DNA of 64,000 nt from Circinella minor (taxonomy: Eukaryota; Mucoromycota; Mucoromycetes; Mucorales; Lichtheimiaceae): the NCBI GenBank assembly GCA_016758965.1, contig JAEPRB010000013.1:62001-126000 (forward strand), written 5' to 3'. Below are positions 24,591 to 38,256 of the stretch, piece by piece. The translations under genes and the position numbers were made by a program. Below the pieces are notes generated by a model, which had not been told where the DNA came from, did no database searches, and worked only from the letters and a program-made list of their open reading frames with translations. Position 1 is the stretch's first letter. The number at the start of each line of letters is the position of its first letter.

Positions 24591-26877
24591 TTAGTTGATA
24601 GCTTCCCGGAATGCAACTAATTTTTCTCCCTTCACTTGACCTATAAATAAAAGCAAAAGGAATTAGAATTTTCAAAGTATTTTTTTTTTATCCAACTAAA
24701 TAACAACGATAAAAAAAAAAAACTTACTGTCTTTTTCAACAACATATTCACCCGCAACATCACAATCTTTAAGAACTGCCTTTTCCAAAACCTTTGCATT
24801 ATTACAAATAACACAACCATCCACCTTTGCACTAAAAAAAAAAAAAAACAATATCAGCAAAATTAGTTATCACAAAAAAAAAAAAAAAAATACATAAAGT
24901 TTTCTCCCTTTTTTAAATCTGTTACTCTATCCCTATTACTTACTTGTCTGCAATGACTACGTAATCCATAATAACAGAGTTAGCAATCTTTACGTTCTTG
25001 CCAATAACACAATGAGCGCCTACACATGATTTCTTGACTGATGATCTTTCATCGATCTTTGTATGTTCACCAATGATAGAATCATTGCCTACTTGTGTTT
25101 TAGGTGCCACTTCTGTACTGGATGGAACACGAGTGATAGAAGCTCCTTGTTTGGTTTCCTGTTTCGGATTCATACAGGTAGGAAGAAACAAAAGATAATT
25201 AACGATTATACATCTCTGTTTCTCTCTTCTCTTCTGTCTTTTTATTCAAAACTTACATGACGATTGAGTTCACTATAACCAGCAATTGTGTTAGCACGTC
25301 CACAAAAACCTCCACGATATATATATGCACGAGTTGTGACAGGGCTTTTAAAGGTTGAACGAGTTGGATCAGGTGAAAATTGATCGTCATCAATATCATC
25401 AGATGCTGTAGTTGAAAGAGACAATGCAGTACTAAACAAGGATTTTTGTGCAGATGAATCTAATATTATTTAATTAAATCAAAAAACTAATAGTTAGAAA
25501 AAAGATAATATATATCCCATTCTCTTTTTTTTTTTTCCTATTCTATATTAAGAAACAAAAAGAATTACTTACAACTTTTTACATTTTCACGCTCTACCAT
25601 TTTCTTTTGATATTGACATTTGACAAGCATTGGAATTAAATCTTCAGATATACTTGAGATATTTTCCTTATCTGCAACTAAATCAATTACCCATCTTTTG
25701 AATATGTATAAATGTGCATCATTTAAGTTTGTATGTACTCGAACACGAGGAAATCTAAAAAAAAAAAAAAAAATCGTAATGTATATAAGTATGTATATAA
25801 GTCAACCTTTGTTCTAATTATAAGATCTATGTGTATATTTACTTGTTCAGTAAAGACATTCGCATTGAGAAATCTTCATCCTCAAAACGTCGAACTTTAT
25901 ATACCAAAGAAGATTGAACAGGATCTATTCCAACATAAGGTGCAAGACCTATTTATCATGTAAAAAAAAATCCAGAATTAATTCCATCATTTTATATCAT
26001 TCCATTGTTTCAATTTTATAATATAATACATACCATCATCTTTCCCACTATCCGATAGATTTGATTCATAAAACAATGCTGTCATTGTTGGATTTTCCAC
26101 ACGATGAATATCTAAAATTTCTCTTGGATTCAAATCTGTAATAAGGTCGCAAGGAACAACGATAAAATCACGCTATAATGAAAAAGAAAAAAGTTTAATA
26201 TGTCATTCCCTGCTCATGTCTTCTTTTTTCATTAACTTATCCATAGATTTATATCTATTTACCTCTATTTTATCCTTAATAGACCGTAATGCATCTGCAG
26301 AACCAAAATCCTCGTCTACGGCAACAACGTTACAATGTACACTTCCCTGATATCCACGTGCAATATATCCTGATAATTTCTGGTGGGTTGTTCCAGAAGC
26401 TTGAACCAATAAAATGGCATCTACAATACAAAAAAAAAAAAAAAAAAGTCGTTTGGATTTAATTATGGTTTGTCGTCGTTGTCGTTGTATGTTGTTGCTG
26501 ATCAAAGAAATTCATTTAGCTACGAAAAAAAAAAAAAAAGAATTTTTAAAATTTTTACCATGGATACCAGCTTTTTCAAGCCAATCTAATGTATATGAAA
26601 TTATAGGTTTGTTGGCAACAGGTAATAATGCTTTCGGTACATTGTCTTCTTCAGAAATGGGATATAAACTATTATATAAAAAAGTGATTCAGTAGTTGTT
26701 CATCGATTTAAGTATTTTTTTTTAACTTCATTATTATTATTTTTTTTTGTTCCATTTACGTGCCATTTACTGCTAAAAATTTTAGTATGAAACTTACCGA
26801 TTTGTACTTCCATAACCAGCAAGTACAACGGCTTGGAATTCAGAAAGTTTATGATGTCGCGACTTCTCGAACAACAT
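24591..26877 (-). CDS. GCD1: Translation initiation factor eIF2B gamma subunit, 448 aa, ten exons
   Basis: Minus-strand exons are 26877-26798, 26668-26559, 26420-26263, 26172-26034, 25948-25843, 25754-25573, 25459-25257, 25158-24944, 24831-24728 and 24640-24591. All introns are GT-AG and the 448-residue product is the usual size. The N-terminal half is the pyrophosphorylase-like fold: EFQAVVLAGYGSTNR (about 13-27), then YPISEEDNVPKALLPVANKP, a degenerate nucleotidyltransferase signature as in eIF2B gamma and epsilon. DFIVVPCDLITDL comes next. The C-terminal part (about 328-435) is a left-handed beta-helix of hexapeptide repeats (VGNDSIIGEHTKI, VGAHCVIGKNVKIANSVIM, VDGCVICNNAKV). The protein is part of the eIF2B GDP/GTP exchange decamer for eIF2 in the cytosol. 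GCD1 is the yeast name. A Ser/Asp-rich insert between the two domains (about 260-300) looks lineage-specific. Confidence 0.93.
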
Positions 26878-29800
26878 TTAGGGATATATTTATATGGTGT
26901 CAAAAGTAAAAAAAAAAATATTCGCGCTTTTCCGAAATAAAAAAAAAAAATCGGGGTATGCTCTCAAAAAAATTCTTTAAAACAATGCGTCAGACTGACC
27001 AATTTTGGTGGACAATCTTTTAATTCATTTGAAGGTGTCACTCTCTAATTTTCATTTCTTTGATATTAGTAGTTATTCGATTGCAATACTTTTATATCTA
27101 CACCTACTTTTTAAAGAATTATATATTTCTTACCAAATTATCTTTATGAAATACATAAAGTAATACGTAGAATAATGAGAGACGATTAAATTATAAGTAT
27201 AGTAAAAAAAAAAATGATATATACTAAAAAATGCATAGTAATTTGTAAGATATTTTGTCAACTTATCAGCACTTAGGCATCCTTTAGTGTCCATAGTAAC
27301 CAGAAAGGTAACACCAGAATACATAGTTTTATATAACATTAGCTTTTTGTGCAAGAACGTTTTGATGATCTTTTCTAAAATGATTGCTCATTCTTTTGTT
27401 ACTATTGAAAAAAAAAAAAAAGGAGTTATGTTCTAGCGCTTTCCAACCGCCATACCTTTTCTAAAAAATTAGTTCCTGAATAATTGGAGTTAATAGAAAA
27501 TTTCTTTTGGAATTTTCGTTCTAGTAAATTCTGTCGTTCATATAAAACGTTTACAGATATATGTAGAAGAGGGGGGGAGGAATTGAATAAAGTAACACTA
27601 TTTTTAGCAACTTCACTACAAGTACGTATTACACAAATAATTTTGTCGTGATAACTCTCTCCACCTCACACTTGTTTTTCATGAAAAACTTGGAAGACCA
27701 ACTAATGCCATGGTTAGTACCAGTTCTTCATAATGAAATTAAAATTATAAAATATATAAATCAATCGATGATGATAAGTAATAGTTAAAAAGCTAAAGTC
27801 CATTAAAAATCATTTATCTCCTTTCTTAAAATACTTGTATAGGCCAAGTTGCGTAGCGAAGGAACGTGCGTGTGAAGGGGGGGGGGAATAACTTAAACAG
27901 GATAGCCGAAATATGGACATGCTTTAAGGTTTAACATTGTTGAACCCTACCTTATTTACCCCTTACTAGAGCACATAACCAATCATTTTCAACCCCAAAA
28001 ATGATTTAGTGGCCTTTATATAGTGATTCCACAATCATGCGACTATTTATTTTTGTTTGATGAATATAGTATTATATATAATATATATAAGAAAAAACAA
28101 TAGTATTATATCTCTTACGTGAACAGTATAACGAACTATTTTATTATACTATATTAAACTTATATTATAGTCTTCCAGCATGATGGTAGTCGTTACAGTT
28201 ATATACGTAGAATGGTGCATCTATTCTAGTTAAATACGTAGTATGTTTATTACCACCTATTTTATTTTATCGTTCGTATAATATACTATTACAAACAGAA
28301 TCCAAGGTAGGCAACGGTACAATATATGACCATTCTATTAAGCTTTTATTATATGTATTATATACTGGTATGTATATCATTTTTTGTTGCTATATATATA
28401 TATTCATCAAATAACTTATGTCTACCAAATGTTTAACAGGAATTTAACTTGTACAATGAGAAATGAAGGTAAGATATTAAAATAAGATAAAAGAACAATA
28501 ATTTATTATTTGTTATTTTACAAAACTACATGTTGTATAATATAACAATGAAATTGTATTTAATTACTAAATACCATAGATAGAACATAGAGCTTTAATT
28601 ACAATAGTCTAGATATTCTATTACAAAGATGAAATAAAAAAAAAAAGACTTATTTCTATTACTACAATGAAATGATTGTATACCTAAATATTAACAGGTA
28701 CGTACTGTTGTTTCAACCTATCCAATTTTCATTGAACTCACATACTGACACAAGCTAATGAAATCAGGAGAAATGATAAAAAAAAAGGGGGGGGTCAAGG
28801 AGCCAAGAATTAAGCATATTCTATACTATTATCAAGTCGACAACATATATTTATTACAAATTTTTTTTCCAAATTGTGTCAGCAGATAACCTTTTTAAGA
28901 CGCGGTCTACATAAACTTAAAAAAAAAAAAAAGATCCCATCTTTACTACTTTCACCAGAATAACAGCTTTACATAATTATTCACTGCTGAGAGGAGTAAT
29001 AAAGTTTTTACTATAAATTGTTTAGCATCAAGATGAAACCTTGAAAAAAAAAAAAAGATGTTCTTCTTCTCTCCCTCAATAATAATAAGAAAAACTTTAT
29101 TTATATTTATGTTGTATAAAACATTTTAAAAAGAAATTTACTACATTGATATTTCTTTATGTTTTGTATCCCTGTTGTTTACATAATAGTAAATGATAGT
29201 CATATAAAATGCGTTATTTTTGTTTGTTATGGTAGAAGTGAAAATAGTATACGTTCCTAATTATAGGTATTCTTGTGATTTATACTTAATGTTTATCTTC
29301 TCCTTACTTTCTTTTTTGATTGTTATAAAGGAGCAAGTGAAAACTCACAACAAATACATACGTTATTTGATTATCTATAAATGACATCTTATATATGTTA
29401 TTCAATCTTCCAGAAGGGATAGCCGCACCACAGAAAAAAAAATATAGTTATTATCTTTTATCATCACAATAACATAAATAAATGTGTACTACGTACTATT
29501 GTTACTGTGATTAGTATTTTACTCACTTAAGTAAATACATGCTTCTTAAATTTATTAACAATAGAATTGATAAAGAATGAATTTTCGAATGTACATTGTT
29601 TAAGAGGACACAAGGCATTTTTTGTTGTAAAAGATTTATTTTTAAGTTGATCTAGGCCCATTTTTTTTATATGACACATAAGTAAAACAGATTAATCCGC
29701 CCCCCCCCCCAAAAAAAAAAAAATAAGAGTACGTACGTAAGATAGAATATTTTCATTCTATACCTTAGATTGTACTACTACTACAACCATATTAGGACTC

Positions 29801-30438
29801 TTCTTTCATGTTACTGTAAAGGCAGTTTCATAGTCATGTTTTTTTTTTTTGGCACAGTATCAAGACAAATAGTCTTACAAGAATATTTGAACTCTAAGAA
29901 TAAATATAATTAATTTTTTTTATTAATTGTATAAGAAAAAGCTAGCTCTTCTTTTTTTTTTATTTTTTTTTATTTTTTTTTTTTATTTTAGCTTTAACAA
30001 AAATAACAAAAATCAAAAAGTTTATTTTTATTTTTTATCCTTTTAATATTACTTTACAGTAAAAAATGGGATAATTAACTCTAGAACATTTTTAAAATTC
30101 AGAGTCAGAAAAAAAATATACTTTAAATGTACAAAGGTGGCGTTTTTTTTTTTTTTTTTTTTTTATCTAGATATGCAATTTAACAAACTAACGAAAAAGT
30201 ATCTGTGCCCAAGCATAAATAGAATAAATTCGGAAATACCGAGCAAAAAAAAAAAAAGGGGGGGAGGGTGGAGGAGGGCGGGGACTTATTTTTTGAGATA
30301 TTTCTTTATTTATTATACTTTTAATGTTCGCATAACATGAGAAAAGCAAAAAAAAAAAAAAAAAAAATTTAGAACTATAACGAATGAGCTTTAATAAGAA
30401 TAAGAAGAAATGGGAATCATCTTTTTTTGGGGGATTTG
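26878..30438. other. Gene-free AT-rich interval
   Basis: These 3.6 kb contain no recognisable exons. They are rich in TA-repeats, poly-A, poly-G (27574, 27879) and poly-C (29700) runs. A T20 tract starts near 30145 and a purine-rich G/A tract at 30246-30285 lies just past the C2H2 gene. Confidence 0.45.
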
Positions 30439-31548
30439 TCAAATCCATTGTGTTACGGGGTCCATACTATCATTTGTTGTACTAATGGATTCAACTACCG
30501 AATTGTCAAAAGTTGTTAAATAATCTCCTGGTGTTACAGGGCCACAATCATTGAATGGAAATGTTGATGGTGGTGGTGGAATACATATAGAAGAATCTGA
30601 TGATGATGAAATTGAAGATGTTGTAGACCGATGAAAGTCAAATAATGGAGATGAAGATGTCATGATATTAGTATAAACAATAGGTTCTGGTGTGGTGGTA
30701 TAATTATACTCGTCATAGAATTTCCATGACGACGAGGCTGAGGCTGGAGATGATGGTGAAATTGGACATGTTGTTGTTGTAGACAATGATGGCATTATAG
30801 TTGCTGCGCTTGCGGTAGTAGTAGTTGTTGTTGTTGTTGCCATGGTAGTAACATTAGGTAGTTCATAATAATCAGTATTTGTTGTTGTTGTAGCAGGTTG
30901 TAAAAATGGAGGAATGAATGGAATATGATCATTTTTTTGTTGGTTACCATATTGAGCAGCAAGTTGTTGGACAAGCAATATTCGTTCTTTATGTGATATA
31001 CGACTCTTTTGACCTACTTTTTTAGGTTGATGTACTTTAAAATGACGTCTCAAGTTACTAATCACTGCAAATCGTTTATGGCATCCTGGTCTATTATGAG
31101 ATAAAAAGGTTACCACTTAATATATATATATATATATATAAAGAAAGAAAGAAAGAAGAACATTATCTAAAGTAATGAAAAAATAAAGACGTAAAAATAT
31201 ATAGAAATGTAATACATACATATGACATTGAAATGGTTTTTCACCGGTATGGGTATAAATATGTGGTGTTAAAGCACTTGGTTTTGGAAAACACTTGCAA
31301 CAATGTGGACACTTGTATGGTTTCTTGATAATTTTATTTGAGATATTTTTGTTACTCTTATTACCAATAGTAGTAGTACTCTTATTATTTTTATCAAAAG
31401 TATTTTGAGTAGTAGAGTTTTCCGTTTTCCTTGAGATGTCGAACATACGTGTTGTTGCCTCTGATAATTCAAAATTTAAAAATGTATCAATATGAGTACT
31501 TGTAAGAGGAAAAGATAATTGTGGTTCAAAGTTAGAAGTTAAGCTCAT
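30439..31548 (-). CDS. Two-finger C2H2 zinc-finger protein, 326 aa, two exons
   Basis: Exons 31548-31220 and 31090-30439 (minus strand) join in phase 2, restoring the second finger across the junction (QCH-IPGC). Finger 1 is C80-x2-C83-x12-H96-x3-H100. A TGEKPF linker leads to finger 2, C108-x4-C113-x12-H126-x3-H130, with [10 protein letters not shown] as its helix. This tandem pair, with a CX2C finger followed by a CX4C finger, is common in fungal sequence-specific transcription factors. A basic stretch KKVGQKSR follows and could be a nuclear signal. The remaining 180 residues are Ser/Thr/Pro-rich with a long Thr run, probably disordered activation sequence. The first 75 residues are Asn/Thr/Lys-rich. 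Target genes cannot be predicted. Confidence 0.85.
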
Positions 31549-34500
31549 GGTTACAAAAAAAAAAAAAGAAGGAATCAGTAAAACAAAACAAAAAAGGGTA
31601 TATGTGAGTGTAATAGTAATAGTAATATATGTATATTATTATAAAATTAAATAATAACGAGAGGAAAATAATAAAGAAATTGTCGCCTGTAAAGTAAAAG
31701 TAAAGAAAAGGGTACAAAAAGAAGTGTCTCGAACATAATGCTTATTTATATATCTTAAAAAAAAATAAGCCTATAGGAGTTGACTTGCCCCAAGTGATCA
31801 GCGAATTTTTTTGAATATCAATCTCATTAATGGGTAAGACAACTCCTTCATTGTACTACCTTAAACATTAAGTTTAAAAAAGAAAAGAATAGAGAGTGTA
31901 AGTGCTGTTGTGCATGTGTGATGATGTGTGGTTGTATCTGTGTCTGTGTCTGTGTGTGTGAACGGAGATTTAGTGCTTTTTTTTTTTATTTTTTGAAAGG
32001 AGTAAAAGAACAGTTGAATTTAAACATACTAAATGTTTGTCAATAATAATAATAATAATGTATATATAAGATTACGTTTGTAATAATAATATAAAATAAT
32101 AAAAAGGATCGAGATTCATTTATGCCTAATTCATTGTACCCAAGCTTTGACGATGAAAGAAATTTTTCATATCGATCTTCATGTGTATTTTCGGTGTTTC
32201 TAAAACATAGCACATCAAAAAACTATTCTTTCTTTTTCAACGGAGGATACTATTTGAAGACAGGAGGTTATCATTATTCACCTTTTTTTTCTTCTTTGAA
32301 GCAAAAGATGAAAAATAGTATGTTAAAAAAAAACACTTATAATAATAAAAACGTTATTAGGGTACATTCTACTGCAACAACAACAAAAAGAACACTATCC
32401 CCCCCCCATTATATCAGGATAGTGTATGGATAATATATATGCGGGCTGAAAACTTGGCTCATGAATCTACTTTAGGAAGGTGTCCCAGGGTACCCCTACT
32501 TACTAAATAAGGCAAAAAGTCGACGTCCGTGAGACACAGCATTTAAAAATATTCATTGTTATGCTTGGTGCTGACCCAAACAAAAAAAAAAACGCCTCCC
32601 TCCCCGCGAGAGATGTAAATCTCCTAAGAAAAGAGTTAAAAAAGAGAGAGAGAGAGAGAGAGAGAGGAACAGTAACTTAGGGGTAGATTGGAGGGGAAAC
32701 CAAAGAGTACAAAAAATAAAAATAAGGTTTTTCTTCTAACATTCGAAATTGATTTTATTATTTACTCAAAATAAAAACAAAGCTTTTTTTTTTTTTTCCT
32801 TTCAATTATTTTCTTTGTAAGTTTTATATTTTAAATAGTGTTTATTTGGTAACATTATTATTACTTTTTGAAAAATAAATAAATGAGTTAGTCGAGTAAA
32901 AAAAAATTCTCATTGACAAGCAGATGTGTTCAAAGTTTATTTTATTTTTGAAATGTTACACATATCTTTTTAGACTAATAAAATAAAAGAAAACCAGCGT
33001 CAAATATATTTAAACAATAGTAAACTACTGTTAGTATTATATTTATTATATTAATAAAGTACCTAAGAAATGTTGGGAACATATATTTATATACACAAGT
33101 AAAGAAAAAACAGGTTAATATAGTATAGATATATGTATGTTATAATTTCATTATTACATTTTTCTTTTTCAAACATAATGAAAGTTAGTAAATAATCAAA
33201 CATTATCATACTCATAGTTGTATACAAGTTCTCTAAATACGAAGATAAAAGACAGGAGATCCTTTCATCATATGATGATTACTCCTGGTTTACAAATAAG
33301 GATAAAAGTTTAATTATCAATAGTCAAATTGATGACAGCAATAAAGTTAATGGGTAACAAAAGTTCTTCTTATTACTCGTGGTATATAAATCTTACACCA
33401 TTCATATTGCTATCATATTAACAAATTTCTAATAGGTGTGCGATTGCGTGTTCATAAAATCATTGTTTCGTATTTGCTATAAAGCTTAATACTAGTAGTA
33501 ACATGACTTATTTACTAGTTAATATAAGGAAGAAAAGTTTCTTATCAATGACAACTATTACTGCTTTTAGCGTTGTTTCTGTTTTAATTTTACTTTCGTG
33601 TTATGTACTCATTTTAACGTAACGACAAGTCTCCTTAAGATTATTGGCTCAAATAGTCTTGGTGGGTGATTGATTTTCATTTTGGTAAAGCTCGGGAACT
33701 TCTTTAAAAAGACTCTAATCATTTGGTATATTTCTCTTTCTTGGCAGTGACAAAAAAAAAAAAGGGTTTCATTCTTTTGACTCTAGAACTGAATTTTGAA
33801 GCCATGGGTATGAAAAAAAAAAGACAAGATGTATCATCACTCCTTTTGTATATAAACCGAATTAAATAGAATGGGTGCGTATTATTTAAGAATATACATG
33901 TATACATTATTATTATTACACTATTAGTTGATAATTATAGTAATAACAAATTGATAAGACAAAAAAAGGAAACACAAGCTTGTCGATAGGTTGGTTTTGC
34001 TAGTTTGACGTCTTCTGAGATAAAGTTAGTTTCTGAGAAGATGATAGTTATTTTTGTTTTCTTTTGACCATACGTAATCATACGTTTTATTGAATAATGA
34101 CCACGCTAAAGTAAACATGAACCTCTGTTTTTTTTTTTTTAATCCTGAAGCTTTAATTTATTATCAAATAAAAAAGAAATTTACGTAGGATAACTATCGC
34201 TGTCATAGACATCCTTTATGGCCTATAGAGGAGAATATATATATATAGTGGTGGTTTTATATTTTAAATCTTTAACCTTCTTCTTCATACAAATATTTCA
34301 TGATTTTTCAACCTATGACATAATGTTCAATCTAACCGCTTAAAGGCAGCCGTTCTCACTTTTCCTTTTATTGAGATATTAATTATTATAATCATGATAT
34401 ATATAACTTGGGGATATGTTGCTACGTAGTATCACTATTATTATTATTATTATTATTACAATAATCAATATATATATATATATATATCTTGTATATTTAA

Positions 34501-36274
34501 AACTATTTGTTTAATGTAAAGTACTTTTGTGCATTCTAGAAGTTCTGAGAAGAATAAGGATAGCCACAATAAGTTTGTATAACCATGACACACACTCAAC
34601 CACACAAGTCGTTTTTTAAGATTATTCCGCTTTTTTAAATTTTTCTAGAGCGTTATATATATATGCATATATATAAAGCAGTTAAATAATCAAATAATAT
34701 TATTCGCTATCTTCATTTTATGACCTTAAAACTTAATACGTACCCTCCCCTCTTAAAATTTAGTTATGTCTTTTATACGTAATAATTATTTTGTCAGTAT
34801 TCTAGAAAATAAAAGAGAAAATGTCACAGTAAATCGGTAAATCGATCATCATCTTTTTTTATTTTATTTTTTAACTATTGTATTATTAAAAGAGAATAAC
34901 CATTTTGTTTTAGATTCGTTTGTAAAAATAAACTTTTTAAAATTACGGAGTTATGATTTTCTTAGTGTTGGGTTACTTAATAAATGCAAAATACATATGA
35001 AATAAATCACGGTCCATCATTTTTGGTTGCTGTTGTACAGAAGGTCATTATTATTTCCCACCCTTTTTTCTTTTTAACGAATTGACCCTTCTCTTAATAA
35101 GAGTCTAACGCTAATAAAATGATATATATATATACAACATATAATTGTAAAAAAAACACGAGTTTAGCCTCCCCCCCCCAAAAAAAAAACCTTTATTGAT
35201 TATTTTTAAAAGATTAATATTTAGAATATTGTATAAAGGAAAGAAATATTTTTCTTATGATTAAAATATACGTAATACAATAATAAGATATCAGAGGATC
35301 GTCATGACCAATTATAATAAATATCTATGTATATACTACTAGATTCATCATCATATGATTCGAAAAAGAGTTTTTATAATAAACTGTATTACATATTCAC
35401 AAGTTTATATATGTAACATCACGGGGGTTCTTTTTTAAAACATAGTATTCACATGATGAAAAGTAAAATATACCTTTTTTTTTTACTTGTATAAATGATA
35501 TTATAAAATAAAAAAAGAACGTTTTTAATCTACATTACCTTTGTTCTATGGTGTATTGTGACAGCCACCCTCTTATCGTCAATTTGTACAACGGGGGGGA
35601 GGAGTTAAATATGTTAAGGGGGTTAAAAAGCATAGACCTTTTGTTACAAAGGAGACAATAAAAAAGTAAAAGGAATGTTCAAGAACATGTTTATTATTAT
35701 TACGATTCAATGACCCATTAATTCGGTCAATATAAATAAAACTACGTATTCTTTATTTCTTTTACAGACTATTAATAGTAAAAAAAAAACAATAGAATAG
35801 AATAAAATATATATTTCAGTTATTGAAACCACTTAGTTTTATTCTATATATTATTTTGATTTATATATAACAATAACAATAACAATATATATTTTACCAG
35901 GTGTGATTTTTGTGTGAGTGAGAGTTATCTCTATTAGTCTAAAAGATTTCCGGCTTTGCTCCTTTTATGGTCAAATGTCGAATTACTCTTTTTTCCTATT
36001 ACGTATAGTCAAACTTTGTGTAATGGTAGATCGATTTTTTTTTTTGTTTCTTCCATCTTACTACGTAAATCTCTTTAAAAAAAAAATAGAGAAAATTAAC
36101 TAACAAATATTTTCTTATCATATAAGTATCCCAAATTAATATCATATAAAATTGGGAAGATGACGGAAGAAAATATTTATATTCATGTTCCGCGTCATCT
36201 GCATAATTTTTTTTTCTTTCTTTTTCTTTTTTTCAACTCCTTAAAAAAAAAAACTATCTTATTATATCACAAGA
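31549..36274. other. Gene-free AT-rich interval with microsatellites
   Basis: No supported gene was found in 4.7 kb. Simple repeats occur: TGTGTC-type repeats near 31935-31960, (AG)12 at 32643-32667, (TTA)n near 34437 and (TA)n near 34470. A 103-codon plus-strand frame at 32122 has no domain-like features and was not called. Confidence 0.45.
32643..32667 (+). repeat. (AG)n microsatellite
   Basis: About twelve uninterrupted AG dinucleotides about 1.1 kb upstream of the start of the C2H2 gene. Confidence 0.9.
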
Positions 36275-38115
36275 ATGCCCCCAAAAAAACAAACGGAAGA
36301 TCAAGTTGTTCAAGATTCAACTGATGACGAATATGATACCAATACAATGGATGAAACTGTAAATCTAAATAATTTGGGGGGGGGGTGAGAAAAATAATAA
36401 TAATAATAATAATAATACTGCGTGAAATAGATAAAGTTTGTTACTTATATTATGTAATAATAAGTTTTATACTAGTATTGATGAACTTCAAGCACATGGA
36501 ATTGGTATGGCTGATATTAATAAATTGAAAGGTGCAGGTGTTTGTACTGTTCGGGTTCGTAAATAATTTTTTTATTATTCATCTCAATATCAAAAATAAA
36601 AAATAAATGTGTATTAAATAATAATCTTTTATATTACATAGGGTGCCCAAATGATGATTAAAAAGAATCTTTTAAAGATTAAAGGATTATCTGAAACAAA
36701 AGTAGATAAAATTAAAGATGCTGCTTCAAAAACACAAGTAAGAATTTCCCCCCCTTTCTTCTCAATAAATAATGGGATTTGACTGAAATTATTTTTAGGG
36801 TTGTGGTTTCATGACAGGATCAGAATTAGCCCATCATAGACAAAAAGTTGTTAAAATCTCTACTGGAAGTAAACAATTTGATGCTTTACTTGGAGGTAAT
36901 AAATAACATACTATTTTTCTCTCTCCCCCTTTTTTTTTTTACCTCTTTTTTAATAATTTGATAATAATAGGTGGTATTCAAACAATGTCAATCACCGAAG
37001 GTAAAATAATAATAATAATAACAATAATAATAAAGTTATGTATAATATGAGTTTGAATAAAGAAGAACAATGATTGTTTGTTTGTTGTCTCATACATAGT
37101 GTTTGGTGAATATCGAACTGGTAAAACTCAATTAGCACATACTATGTGTGTTCAAGTTCAACTTTCTGCTGAACATGGTGGTGCTAGTAGTAAAGTTGGT
37201 TAGGATTCTACCAATAGATAAATATGTATAATATAAACTTTTTATAATCAACCTGTTTATGCCCTCACTTTTATATATAGCATACATTGATACAGAAGGA
37301 ACATTTCGACCCGATCGAATTCGATCTATTGCTGAACGATTTGGAGCAGATCCAGAAGTTGTTTTAGATAATATTATTGTTGCTCGAGCATGGAATAGTG
37401 ATCATCAAATGGATTTAATTACAGAAATTGCTGCTAAATTTGCTGAAGAAAAAGGTGTTTATCGTCTCTTAATAGTTGATTCTATTATTGCTTTATTTCG
37501 TTGTGATTATGCAGGTCGTGGTGAATTAGCTGATCGACAACAAAAATTAAATCAAATGCTTAATCGTCTTACTAAAATTGCTGAAGAATATAATGTGGCT
37601 GTTTTTCTTACAAATCAAGTATCATCTGATCCTGGTGGTAAATATATATATATATATAATATATATATTTTGTTGATATATATGATTTTTGAATTCTATA
37701 ATATATATTTTAGGTGGTATGGTCTTTGTTTCTGATCCAAAGAAACCTGTTGGTGGTCATATTTTGGTTAGTTTACTTGTTTCTTTTTTTCCCTAATATA
37801 TATATATATATATATCTAGTATCAACTAATACATGTTATCCCGTTTTATATTTATAATAGGCACATGCGTAAGTAAAAAAGAATAAAATGTTTTAAACAC
37901 CGTGTTATGCTTTCTTTATCAAAAGAGCAATCTGAAATATTAATTAACTAATCAATATGCTTCAACAAAATAATAATAGTTCAGCTACCCGAGTTTATCT
38001 TCGTAAAGGTCGAGGTGAAGAACGTGTTGCCAAGATTTATGATTCTCCTGATATGCCAGAAAATGAAGCTTCTTATGCAATTTCTGAAGGAGGTGTCGTG
38101 GATGTATTTCTTTAA
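36275..38115 (+). CDS. DMC1: Meiotic recombinase DMC1, 349 aa, ten exons
   Basis: Exons are 36275-36358, 36465-36554, 36642-36737, 36799-36895, 36971-37000, 37100-37198, 37281-37637, 37714-37766, 37861-37868 and 37980-38115. The protein is a RecA/RAD51-family strand-exchange ATPase. It has an N-terminal HhH region ([13 protein letters not shown], then [15 protein letters not shown]), Walker A GEYRTGKT (135-142), [12 protein letters not shown], Walker B LLIVD (228-232), [15 protein letters not shown], and the ATP-cap region [26 protein letters not shown] in loop 2 and the [12 protein letters not shown] start fit DMC1 rather than RAD51. The product acts in the nucleus on meiotic double-strand breaks. 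Oddities: exon 9 is only 8 nt but is required to make HAHASATR-type sequence, the sixth intron has a weak GTTAGG donor, and the protein ends DVFL rather than the DAKE common in the family. A G10 run in intron 1 offers a second possible donor, but joining 36358 to 36465 gives the better family match. It is tail to tail with the PHS1 gene, 141 bp away. Confidence 0.93.
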
Positions 38116-38256
38116 AAAATGATTTGCCTTTTTTTTTTTTTCTTTTTATATATATTTTATTTTGCACAATTTATATGTAATATAGTACAATTTGTTCTAT
38201 TCCATCCATTCATTATTAACCCATATAAAGTAGTCGTATTAAATGTTTCTTTCTTT

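Noticed and set aside
32122..32433. 103-codon plus-strand frame with ATG
   Set aside because: Composition is that of AT-rich intergenic DNA, with no motif and no splice partners.
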